From positions 124,001 to 188,000 of the forward strand of contig JAHREC010000018.1 of the NCBI GenBank assembly GCA_020081605.1: a stretch of 64,000 nucleotides of DNA, read 5' to 3'. Numbering within the stretch: the first letter of the stretch is position 1; the number at the start of each line of letters is the position of its first letter. The notes below the pieces were generated by a model. That model was not told the origin of the DNA and did not search any database. It saw only the letters and a list, made by a program, of their open reading frames with translations. Positions 47,712 to 58,259 of this stretch are shown piece after piece. The stretch is from Albifimbria verrucaria. Taxonomy: Eukaryota; Ascomycota; Sordariomycetes; Hypocreales; Stachybotryaceae. A program made the translations under genes and the position numbers.

Positions 47712-48725
47712 GTAACATACGTCGGCTGATTGATTCCCTGCCGTGCTGGCGATCAAGATGATGAATGCGCCTCGGGTGCACGAGTCCAGAACGACCAAGG
47801 CACCATGACGGCGGTGCTTCTTATCGGACATGTCGCGACGGAAGAGGGAAAGGGTCGTGAGGAAGACAATATCTCCTGGAATTAAGGTGTTGTGAACCAT
47901 TTCGGGGTTTGTTCTAGTCTTCGCATACCAGAAGTGGGTGGTTAAGGGAAGAAGATGTAGTGAAATGGTCAATCGGCTGCTTGGACTTCGAAATGCAAAC
48001 AAGATATTTTCATTTTACGTGAATTGAAAAAGCGGCTGTTGGTCTAAGCTCGTATGTACAGTTGCACGTTCCACTTCGCTAGTTTGTAAGCTGTGTTTTC
48101 CACCATAAAGAGCTGTGATTTTTCGGACTTCTCACGGTTTAGTTGTTCCATTGGAGGTGTCGGGAAGGACGCAGGGTAAGCAAAACCCAGTGGTTGAGCT
48201 GCTCCAAGCAGAGTTCCAAACCCAGAATGCTGAGAAACAACCTAGGGCAGATCGGCGGGTCGAAACTCCACGTCCGACAGGATTGAGTCCAGAACCCCGG
48301 AGTGGAAAGCCAGGGTCGAGTGGATGCGTGGGCGGGATCTCGCTCAAAGTCAAGCGCGGAGAGAAATGAGCCAGGTGAGTATGTGGGGTGGAGACAGCGC
48401 ACTCCTGGACGTTGTGATGAATCTCCCTTTTGCCACGGCATAGGACAGCAAAACGCTAATGCTGCTGCAAAGGTAAGGCTCGCTTCCAGTTCGGGTGCAG
48501 GGGGTCCAGCCGTGAAGCAGCTACACTGCAAGATGCAAGGTGTCGTGCGACGTTCCCCTGCTCTTCCTATTGGAGATCTCGTCAGTCAAAGCTGACATCG
48601 CTTAACAGTTCATTGGCCTCGACTTGGACTTCATACAAAAGACATGCCACCCTTCGATTATTCCTTGTTTCATTATTTCCCCATCCATCAGGTTAGAATC
48701 TATCTCAGCCCTTTACAACCTCGGA
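47712..48725. other. Intergenic stretch between GH128 and sugar porter 2
   Basis: Open frames of 80-130 codons overlap on both strands (for example 47661-48002 minus and 48139-48531 minus), but none has a recognisable motif. Confidence 0.4.
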
Positions 48726-50449
48726 AATGGAGAAATCAGTTGAGCAGTCCAAGGTCGAGACGGCCGACTCAGTGGCTCCAGTCAGCGCGAGGGCAAGTCA
48801 GCTCTTATTAGCGACAATAATTTTGAGCATGAGCAGACAGTCCTCCAGGTCATCCGCGGACACCCCATCTTGATATGGTGGGCATTCTTCTTCAGCGTCA
48901 GTGCGATTGGATGGTATGATTTCTTGACAGGAGCTTTATGTTCTTTCTGACTGTTAACTCCGCGTCTATGTAGGGGATTTGATGCTCAGGTCAATGGCGC
49001 AGTGCTTTCCATTCCTTCTTTCCGACGAGACTTTGGCGAAGAGTACAAAGATGATTTCGTTGTCCCTGCGCCCTGGCTGAGCGCCTTCAACTCGGTGTCC
49101 TCCGTGGGCCAATTCTTTGGTGGATTCCTCTGCAGTGCTGTTGCCGACCGCGTTGGCAGGAGGTCCGCCCTGGCCGTTGGTGTTTTAATCTCTTGCGCAG
49201 GCATCTTTGGAGAGATCTTCTCGACGGCGAGGGCTGCATTCCTCATCAGCAAGTTAATCTTGGGAGTTGGGCTCGGCTTCTACCTGACCATCGGACCTTT
49301 GTACTCCTCTGAAGTAAGCTCGGACGACCCTCCCAAGATGGTGTATGGTATTGACCATCGATAGGTCTCCCCTGTTGTGCTTCGAGGTATCACCACCGCT
49401 GGTGTCAACCTGGGTATCGTCATCGGTCAGCTGCTATCCAATGCAGCAATCAGGGATTCGGTGACCGAGACGATAGGTGGGCATACCGGGGCCCCTTCGC
49501 TATTCAATTCTTCTTTGTCGGTACGTTACATTTTACACAACTTTCTGGTGACTTGAAAAACTGACCGGGATTAACCGAAGCATTCCTGGCTGTTGGGCTT
49601 CCCTTCGCCGTCGAATCGCCTTGGTATCTAGTCCGCCAAAACAAGATCAGCGCTGCCCGAAACGCCCTCCAACGTCTTTACGGAAGCGGAACCGATGTCG
49701 AAACAAAACTTGCGGCGATACAGATGACTGTGTCCCAAAGCTTGGCAGCGAAAGAATCTAAGTGGTCTGATGCCTTCCGCGGTTCTAACGGCCTTCGAAC
49801 TGCAATTTCCTGCGGTGTCTTCGTGTGCCAGCATCTTGTTGGTATCATTTTCGTCCTAGGTTTCTCCACATATTTCTTCCAGCTAGCTGGCCTGGTTACT
49901 GAACGATCCTTTGATCTTGGCGTCGGAGTGACGGCTTGCGGCGTCGTTGGAACTATAATCTCGTGGACAATAGTCAATCGCCTAGGAAGACGGATGATCT
50001 TCAACTCCGGCATGGCGATTCTGAGCATCATCAACCTCCTTATCGGCATCCTCGACGTTGTCCCTACTAGTGGCGCAAGCTGGACACAGGCCGCTCTCAC
50101 TGTGGTCTGGGCATTCTTTTACCAAGTCAGTATCGGCGCTGTTGGCTTTGTCTTGCTGGGTGAAACCTCATTTCCATCTCTGCGAGCCAAGACAACTGCC
50201 TTGGCGACGGCCACGCAGTCGGTGTTCGGTATTGCCATGAACATCGCAGTCCCGTACATGGTCAACCCAGACGAGGGTAATATGCAAGGGAAGGTTGGAT
50301 TCGTCTTCGGCGGCCTAGGTGTGCTCGCAACCGTGCTTTGCTTCATCTATATCCCAGACTTGAAAGATCGTACTTTTGAGGAGATTGATGTCATGTTTGA
50401 GAACCGTGTTCCACCCAGGAGGATGGGAGGCTATGTCATTGAACATTAA
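48726..50449 (+). CDS. MFS sugar porter 2
   Basis: Second SP-family sugar transporter, closely similar to sugar porter 1. The start at 48726 (MEKSVEQSK) is followed by a short cytoplasmic N-terminus. Signatures are GWGFDAQVNGAVLSIPSFRR, VADRVGRRSALA, SKLILGVGLGFYLTIGPLYS, VESPWYLVRQNK, CQHLVGIIFVLGFSTYFFQL, VNRLGRRMIFNSG and PDLKDRTFEEIDVMFE. Introns fit at 48914-48973, 49314-49364 and 49521-49580. The GW/GFD intron sits at the same codon as in porter 1, supporting a gene duplication. Two one-base breaks, at 48791-48793 (GGG) and 49453-49455 (GGG). Lies between GH128 and GH3 in the same direction. Confidence 0.88.
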
Positions 50450-51364
50450 AGCTTAGTCTGAGGGATGGTGCCATATTGGCCTTGTTCTCAAGAGGGTCTA
50501 ATTGGAGACCCGTGAGCTTGCTGCAGTTGGTTTCTTGTTCTGCGGTGTATCTGTTGTCTTTTTCTTGCTCTGATTATAACCTCATTATCACTGCAGCCTG
50601 CTGTCACCTGTGTTCACGCGCAGTGGCGAGCTAGTCTAGGAAGAGGAAGATTATATCTATTGGGCTCCGGTATCCTGAAGTTCTTCACCGTAGTAAATCA
50701 GATAAGACATGGAATAGTAGGATCTTGTGTCAAGATTATTTGCATTTTATACCAATAGCTCCAAATGCCGTTAAGAAGCAATACTTCACTAGCACAACTC
50801 TTGCAAAACCGCGAGACGCAGAAAGGACGGCAAATATTTTCGCCGTATCACTAACAGACTGTAGACAAACCGAAGCAAGGATGAGCGTAGAGGATAGATT
50901 GATTTCCACCAACCGCTCTAATTCGGACAGTCAATGCTACCATCCTTTTCTTCCTTCCGAGCTGAGGTAACGAACTCGTGCATTGCCAAGTGATTGAGCC
51001 GTCTATGCGATACCACGTGCCATTGGGTAGCCGACTGACTATCAATCGTGGCCAATGAAAGGAGACGCCGACATTCCGCGACCGACACTTGAATCCAACC
51101 ACGCTCCCCATTAGCGTCGGTGATAGTTCTCAGCCTGTCGGGCCATTGCCCAAATGGCCAATTCTTGATGGGGACTGCTTGCGCTTTGCCGGAGGCCATT
51201 GGGTGTCGTTGAATCTGACACGATGAGCAGGCCCACTGCAAAGGAGGCTCACGAGGTCAGGCGCTCTCCACATGCCGCGGGATTCTCCTTGCGGAGACCA
51301 TGCGAAGACGCCATTTCTTATCATCAAAGCGAATGTCATCCGCGCAGGCCACATACCTTGCGGT
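50450..51364. other. Intergenic stretch upstream of GH3
   Basis: No gene seen; contains the GH3 promoter. Confidence 0.4.
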
Positions 51365-51372
51365 TATATAAA
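51365..51372 (+). promoter_or_regulatory. TATA box of the GH3 gene
   Basis: TATATAAA about 90 bp before the ATG at 51460. Confidence 0.5.
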
Positions 51373-51459
51373 GCTTGGGGTACCGTAAAGGTCACAATCT
51401 TACATACTGTTTAAGTCTACCATACTGTCTGCCTATCATTCGAGCAAAACGAAATTACC

Positions 51460-54212
51460 ATGGTTGCGATGAACATTGACCGTGTTATCTCTGAGCTTTC
51501 TTTGAACGAGAAGGTTTCTTTGCTCTCCGGTCCGCCCTACCTCCTTGGCCGCATTTACCTTGAACAAGCATTGCTAACTCTGCCTTTACAGGTACCGACG
51601 CATGGCACACATTTGCGATCCCCAGACTCGGTATACCAGCCATTCGCGCAACAGATGGTCCAAATGGCGCACGCGGGACCCGTTACTTCAACGGCGTCCC
51701 CTCCGCCTGCCTTCCGTGCGGGACAGCACTAGGGGCAACATTCGACACGGACCTGATCTTTGAGCTCGGGCGTCTCCTCGCCGCAGAGTGCAAGGCCAAG
51801 GGCGCACACATCCTCCTGGGCCCGACAATCAATATTCAGCGAGGACCGCTGGGCGGACGCGGATTCGAGTCATTCTCTGAGGATCCAGTGCTCTCGGGGA
51901 TTTCGGCGGGGAGCTACTGCGCCGGTGTCAAAGAGCTTGGAATCATTCCAACGCTGAAGCACCTCGTTTGTAATGACCAGGAGCATGAAAGAGTGGCTGT
52001 TAGTGCATTGGTCACAGAGCGGGCTCTACGTGAGATTTATCTGTTGCCCTTTCAGCTGGCAATCAAGAGAGCACAGCCGGGCGCGGTGATGACGTCGTAT
52101 AACAAAGTAAATGGATGCCATTCGAGCGAGAGTCCGCAGTTATTGAAGGATATTGTCCGAAAGGAATGGGGCTATGAGGGTTTGATTATGAGTGATTGGT
52201 TTGTCTTTCCATTTCTTCCCTCCTCCCCACCGGTGTTCTTTGGTCGTTCTAACAAGAGTATTTCCTAGGTTCGGCACCTACAGTGTCGCGAGCGCAGTCA
52301 ACGCGGGCCTTGATCTTGAAATGCCCGGCCCTACTCGATTTCGGGGCCGGCCCTGTTGCATGCACTAGCATCAAACAAAGTCTCGGAAAAGACACTCAAC
52401 GAGCGCGTCCGAAAGGTGCTGGAGCTGGTACAGCTGGCGTCAAAAGCAGGAATCCCGGAATACGCCCAGGAAAAGGGGCTCAACCGGCCCGAGCACCGCG
52501 TCCTCCTTAGAAGAGCGGCAGCAGAGTCAATCGTGTTGCTCAAGAACGAAGACGGGATTCTGCCGCTGAACCGAGCTAAGAAAACGCTCGTTCTTGGTCC
52601 CCATGCGGATATTGCCGCCTACTGTGGCGGTGGCTCAGCGTCACTGCTTTCATATTATACCGTCACCCCTCGACAGGGCATAGCGGACAAGTGTGAGGTG
52701 GAGTTTACACAAGGCGTCTATGGTCATAAGGAGCTACCCTTGTTTGGAGAGCATCTTAGGACAGATAGCGGCGAGCGTGGGTATATGTTTCGGGTCTTTA
52801 CTGAGCCCCCGAGCTGCGAGTTTCGCCAGCCAGTTGATGAGCTTCATATGACCAACAGCTGCGCTTTTCTAATGGATTATAGCCATCCCAAGATCTCCGG
52901 GGACACTTACTACGCGACGCTCGAGGGGACCTTTGAGCCCCTGAGAGCGGTATCTATGAATTTGGACTTACTGTCGCCGGTACAGGACTACTCTACATCG
53001 ACGGGGAGCTGGTCATTGATAACAAGACCAAACAAAGGAATGGAACTTCTTTCTTTGGAATCGGAACAGTCGAGGAGCGCGGATCTAAATACCTCGAGGC
53101 TGGCAAGCAACATCGGCTGTACGTAGAGTATAGCACGGCACCCACTTCAACTCTGACACACCACGGCGTTGTCACATTCGGGCCCGGCGGCATGCGACTT
53201 GGCGGGTGTCGAAAGCTAGACACCGACCTTGCGATCAACGAGGCAGTGAGGCTAGCCGCTCAGGCAGAGCAAGTGGTCATCTGCGTGGGACTGAGCGGTG
53301 ACTGGGAGAGCGAAGGTTTTGATCGCCCGCATATGGATTTGCCCCGGGGACAGATGATCTCGTCAAATCCGTACTTCAGGTCCAGCCGAACGCGGTTGTC
53401 GTCGTGCAGAGTGGAACCCTGTTACAATGCCGTGGGCAAATGAGGCTAAAGGGCTCCTCCAGGCTTGGTATGGAGGTAGTGAGGCTGGAAATGGAATCGC
53501 TGATGTGCTGTTTGGCGATGTGAACCCGGTGTGTATACCCATGATGGAAAGAGGAACAGAAAGACACATCCCCTCCTTCAATTTTCGCTGAATGGTCCCC
53601 AGAAGCCTACCTAACTGACACTTTGATTAGTCGGCAAAGCTCCCTAACCTTCCCAAAACAACTTTCACATAATCCCACGTATCTAAGCTACCGCTCCGAA
53701 CGTGGTCGAGTTCTCTACAGTGATGATATCTACGTTGGATACCGGTACTATGACAAAGTCGATCAGGCACCGCTTTTTCGATTCGGTCATGGCCTCTCAT
53801 ACACCACATTCAGCTTGTCCAATCTCACCCTCAGCGTTAACCAAGAGGTAAATGGTCACGTGCCAGGGATCAAAGACGAGTCGATCCATGTGACGGTATC
53901 TGTTGCGAACACAGGCAGGCACAGTGGTGCGGAGGTGGTTCAAGTTTATGTACGGCCTCCTCAGACTGCAACCGTGGGACGACCCGTGCAGGAGCTCAAG
54001 GGATATAAAAACTCATGCTGCAGCCTGGGGAGCAGGATGAGGTTACAATTTTGCTTCCGATAGGGCTTGCAACGAGCTTTTGGGACGAGGCACAATCTGC
54101 ATGGCTATCCGAGTCGGGGATATATATCATTGAGGTCATTGGGACTGGCGAGGGAAACAGATTGTCGGCAGAGTTCGAGATCGAGGCTTCGAGGCACTGG
54201 AATGGCTTGTAG
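51460..54212 (+). CDS. GH3 beta-glucosidase with PA14 domain, probably intracellular
   Basis: Exo-acting beta-glucosidase releasing glucose from short beta-glucosides. The N-terminus ([21 protein letters not shown]) has no signal peptide. The family order is visible: [41 protein letters not shown] with the nucleophile Asp, a PA14 insert around [25 protein letters not shown] carrying the predicted acid/base Glu, [10 protein letters not shown], and a C-terminal fibronectin III-like domain. It resembles the PA14-type yeast/Aspergillus enzymes. Introns at 51530-51591, 52199-52268 and 53529-53630. Six one-base breaks: 52343-52346, 52938-52941, 53346-53349, 53417-53419, 53642-53644 and 54007-54011. 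Length about 830 codons is normal. Start at 51460 or 51469. Confidence 0.92.
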
Positions 54213-54344
54213 CATGTTGTGTACAGAACAAATCGCCTACAAGACGGACTAGGTGCTTTCATAATAGATCCCAAGACTAAAAATCTTTTATAGTAGAGCA
54301 ACCTATGAAGCACTTGGAGGTTTGCAATGGGTTTCTTTGTCCCA

Positions 54345-54380
<36 letters not shown>

Positions 54381-54979
54381 GAAAACCCCACACAGGCGCT
54401 GCGGCACTGATATAAACTCGCCCAGCTTCGTTAGCTGATGCAAATTCTCATACGTGTAGCAAATGGAAAACGGGGAGACCTATCAGACATGGAAGTAGAA
54501 CAGAATTACTATTTAGGATTCTCGCAGATACATGATGAAAGACTACATGTATGGCAACATGGGCGATTAGAACCCTGGTAGGTATATTTAAGGAGTAGCT
54601 GCGGTGTGGCCTTGATGGAGATGGAGAGAATCTTTGGCAGGCTTAAACCTGACTGAGCCTCTTTTCACATGGCAGCTCATGCATAGGCATCTTTGAGCCC
54701 TTTACCTTCCTAAAATATAAGAGCAGCCCTCGCAAATCTAGGCTCCTACTATCATTTGGTCATCCATTTCTGCATGAGTTTGTCTTCTTGTGAGCCACCT
54801 AAGAAAAGGAGACGGCGGCGCGAAGTGAAAGGCCTTGCCTTGTAAGGTTCAGACCGAAAAAGAAGAGAGAAGAGGGCAGTTTTAATAGTTTGGAGATACA
54901 TTGTGAAAAATACCTAATTCTGAACCCAGCATAGCGTTGCTCTGGGTGAGATGACCGCGACCCCAGAAAACTAATTTTC
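54213..54979. other. Convergent intergenic stretch with A-rich microsatellite
   Basis: Lies between the 3' ends of GH3 and GH81. Contains a run of about 19 A followed by GAAAA repeats at about 54343-54386. No gene. Confidence 0.6.
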
Positions 54980-57900
54980 TCAGGCGGCCACAAATCTGAA
55001 ACCTGTACCAGCCCCTCGTTCTTCCCGTTGTTCTTCAAAGCTCCATTGCCGTCCACGGTTACGTACAATCCATTGGAGGCAGCTTTGATGGTATAAACTT
55101 CAGCCCCGGCCCCGCTCTTTGGTCGAATGATGAAGCGTTCCCAGTCTGCAGCAGATCCTCGGCTCGCGGCTAGCGTGGAGTCTCCGCTCTTATCTGCAGT
55201 GACATATTGCCCTGTGCTCGAAAGCTGCAAAGTGCCCGAGTTTGGTATATAGCCACTTTTAAAATTGTCGCTCCGCCTGACGAAGAGGTGGAGGCAATGA
55301 GATTAGTATTAGCAGCCGACGCGGTGACGAAGGCGGAGGAAGAGGCGACCTGGATCTTGAAGTTGCCGATCGGGTTCTGAGGCATGCTTGCGCAGATTGG
55401 GTTTCCGCTCGGGTTTGGCCTCGTGCCGATAAAGTGCAACTGGTTGGTGTAAGTGTTTCCGCTGCCTGTAAAACAACCTCAGCATTAATAGGTATTATGT
55501 CACGGTTCTCGGGATAGAACGAACCCCAACTACTAATGTTGGCACTCCATGCAGCCGCAACTTGAGGGTTTGCGTTGGCATATCCTGCGGCAATGACACA
55601 TCTCCTAAACTTATCTTGAGTGTCTTTGCTTTTAACAACGATGGACAGAGGACTTACCACTCATCGCCGTACGAGGGATCAGTGAGCTCTACCATAGCAT
55701 AATTCCAGACATTCTTCACCCACTGAGCATCATAGAGAACCTGCGAACGTTCAGTATTAGTAGACAGAGAAAGGCAGCTTTCATACCTCATTCACCGGAA
55801 TGATCGGGAGCATCTGAATAGCCGCAATCTGAACCCTTTGGGCCCCCAAAATAGCCAGGCACCGGCTTGATAATCCATAACATTTCCAATAGTGATCAAA
55901 TCCCTAAGCTTGGGCTCGGGATATGGTGTGTTCGCATCGTTCCCGTCTTGTGAAGGGTATAGATGCCAGTAAATTCGTGCAGCATGCTGTTCAGTGGCAA
56001 CCAGGAACTTGGCGTATCGTACATAATCCTCAGATAGGGCGACCTCGGCCCAGAGAAGAGCACCATAATATCCGTTGACGGCCTCACCACTGGACTCCTG
56101 GTCTCGGCTCCCAGCCCCGTTTGCTATGCCAGAGGCCCAGCTATGGCCAGCAAACCAATCTCGACATCTCACAACAGGAAAGTAGGGATCCTTCTCCGAG
56201 GGATTAAATATATCACTTTATTGACCGAATATTAGTCAACCTCTCACGCCAAGCTAACTGGAAAAGGGTTCATATTTAACGCGACTTACCGGGCAAACCA
56301 GTTGATGTAATTTCGATGCTGATTAAGCCAGTCTTTATCAAACTTTGCAATCACAGCAGCAATATTCAGGAAGTAACCGTAATGGAAATGGTGATCGTTG
56401 TAATATCCGTTGCCAAAATCGACGTAAGTATTCGTGGCTCCGGCTTTGTTGATGATGCCGCCCCAGGCTGTTTCGAAAGCCGGGGTGGTTTGGGACGATG
56501 AGTGAAACCATGGTTCGAAGGATGCCTTAAGGTAATCCACCACTTTTTGACGAGATCCCTCGGCCGAGAGAGTCACTTACAGGTAGATTGGAATTAGCAC
56601 TCGCTCGACTCGTACAGGGATAGCTATCCCATAGCCAAGGGTTGGAATAGACTTACGCAATCAAGGCAAGCCGAGAGTGGGCGGCTAGTGTGCCTCCCCA
56701 GTAGTAGAAGTCGTTGGGCACAGGGGCCTTGGCTACGTCCAGCTGGCCCACTTCGTAAACCAGGCCTTGAAGAACAGAATCCAAGCAAGACGCATCCAAG
56801 GGCCGAGCTGGGTTCCAAGAAATTGAGGACAACTCATAGCGCATGCTCCATTGATTTCCAACGGCAGGATACATCCATCCCTACATGCGGTGGATTTAGT
56901 ATGGTGAAGTAAGAACCAGCTGGTGTTTTGCTTGACTAACCTTGGCAGTTAAATAACCAAGCGCTGATTTATCCGGAAAGTTTCCATTCTGCATAGTCAG
57001 ACGATGATGAGGCCAGGTCAGCATCAAGAGGTTGTTTCCTGCCCCTACTGTTTCCCAGTTGAAGATCAGTGTCCCAGACTCATTTGTCAGCTCATAGTCA
57101 AGACCTGAAGACACTGGGTAGACCGTGTAGTGTTGGTCAAGGAGATCTTTGTGAGAAGGCTTTTCCAGCTTGACGAGGCGCAGGATGCCGCTAAACGGCG
57201 CGTTGGCTGTGATTGTTCCGGAGCTGGAAGACTTAGCACTAGCTGTTAGGCTGATGGTTGAGAGGGCATAGATAAGGTAGGTAGTGTCGGTGGTATCGGT
57301 GACCGTGAACTTAGTTCCAGTTGCGGTACCTACGTCGTATATTTACATTTAAGTTCAACAACGAATGGGTTTTACTTACTGCTCCCCCAACGCTCAGCCT
57401 CTCTCCGTTGAAGGATTTTATTCCACCTTCCATTGAGGTAAGTAGAGGAGTTGCGCCGCTATACTTGAATGTCATGTATGGTGATCCGGGAACAAGGTAA
57501 GCGTCCATAGTTGCGTCGCCTTGGAAATATCGCACAGTGATAGTTTGCGTATCGAAAGAGACAGCTTTATGATTACTGAATGCCCCACGATGCTCGATGA
57601 AAGAAGCTCTCCAGTCATTATGGGTGGGCTGCACGATGGAAACGCCATCGAACGAGCGATCTTCGCTAATACCGAACAAAACGCCGAAGCCATCGAGAGC
57701 AGATTCATATGGGAAAGGACCAGCTGCAGTTCCGGTTCCAGGAGGTGCGGCGTAGGAGCCCACCACGAATTAGTTGGGAACTATGATTGTATGCTGTCAG
57801 CGGATTGTGAAACATCTGGGAGAAGAGTCACGTACCGGAGGTCGAAGGTCTGCGAAGAAGGAGCTCACGGGCGGAGCACCGTTCACTACTTGCCCGCCCG

Positions 57901-58075
57901 CGATACCAGCAGGAGAGCTAGTATCGATAGGATTGAATCGATTCCGCTTCTCAAAAATATAAGAGGAATCTTTCTCGGTAGGTCCTACTTTGCCCAAAGT
58001 TGGACCGGGCAAAGCTACTGTCAGAGCAGCACCTTGAAGCCATAACAACATGAATGCTCCCAACATATTAAGCAA
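54980..58075 (-). CDS. GH81 endo-beta-1,3-glucanase with C-terminal fascin-like domain
   Basis: Secreted endo-beta-1,3-glucanase. The start at 58075 gives a signal peptide ([17 protein letters not shown]), then PTNSWW, the beta-sandwich region, [36 protein letters not shown] with the conserved Asp, and [29 protein letters not shown] with the catalytic Glu cluster. After [17 protein letters not shown] a beta-trefoil fascin-like domain follows ([55 protein letters not shown]), ending in FRFVAA and a TGA at 54980. At least seven introns fit. One-base breaks at 57759-57761, 55840-55847, 55261-55264 and 55012-55015, plus an apparent dinucleotide loss in GAGAGAG at 56566-56572. The frame as given runs on to 54799, but the FRFVAA end fits the family better. 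Confidence 0.88.
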
Positions 58076-58162
58076 CCAAAGAAAGGATACTGGTGACGAA
58101 TTGATTGTGACTATGGAGAGTTCTAAAATACTAGAAATGATTTACACATGCAAAATAACCCC

Positions 58163-58170
58163 TATATATA
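58163..58170 (-). promoter_or_regulatory. TATA box of the GH81 gene
   Basis: A TATATATA-type run on the coding (minus) strand about 90 bp upstream of the ATG at 58075. Confidence 0.45.
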
Positions 58171-58237
58171 CCAGGACTTGAATGAGAGTCTCCAAGGTGA
58201 GAAATCCTATCCGTGTGCTCCAGTGAGGAGGGATGTT

Positions 58238-58259
58238 CACAACCTTGAAACAGGTTGTG
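58238..58259. promoter_or_regulatory. Perfect 8-bp inverted repeat upstream of GH81
   Basis: CACAACCT, a 6-base spacer (TGAAAC), then AGGTTGTG. It lies about 160 bp upstream of the GH81 start. Possibly a protein-binding site; unproven. Confidence 0.3.

Noticed and set aside
48115..48595. Overlapping frames of 84-130 codons on both strands
   Set aside because: No domain or signal; composition effect of a GC-rich spacer.
54343..54386. A19 plus GAAAA repeats as an integration or poly(A) retro-insertion scar
   Set aside because: It sits between two convergent 3' ends with no target duplication or retroelement; a simple microsatellite is enough.
54799..54979. Longer GH81 C-terminus to 54799
   Set aside because: The extra residues do not resemble the fascin-like domain; the FRFVAA end one frame over matches the expected close of the fold.
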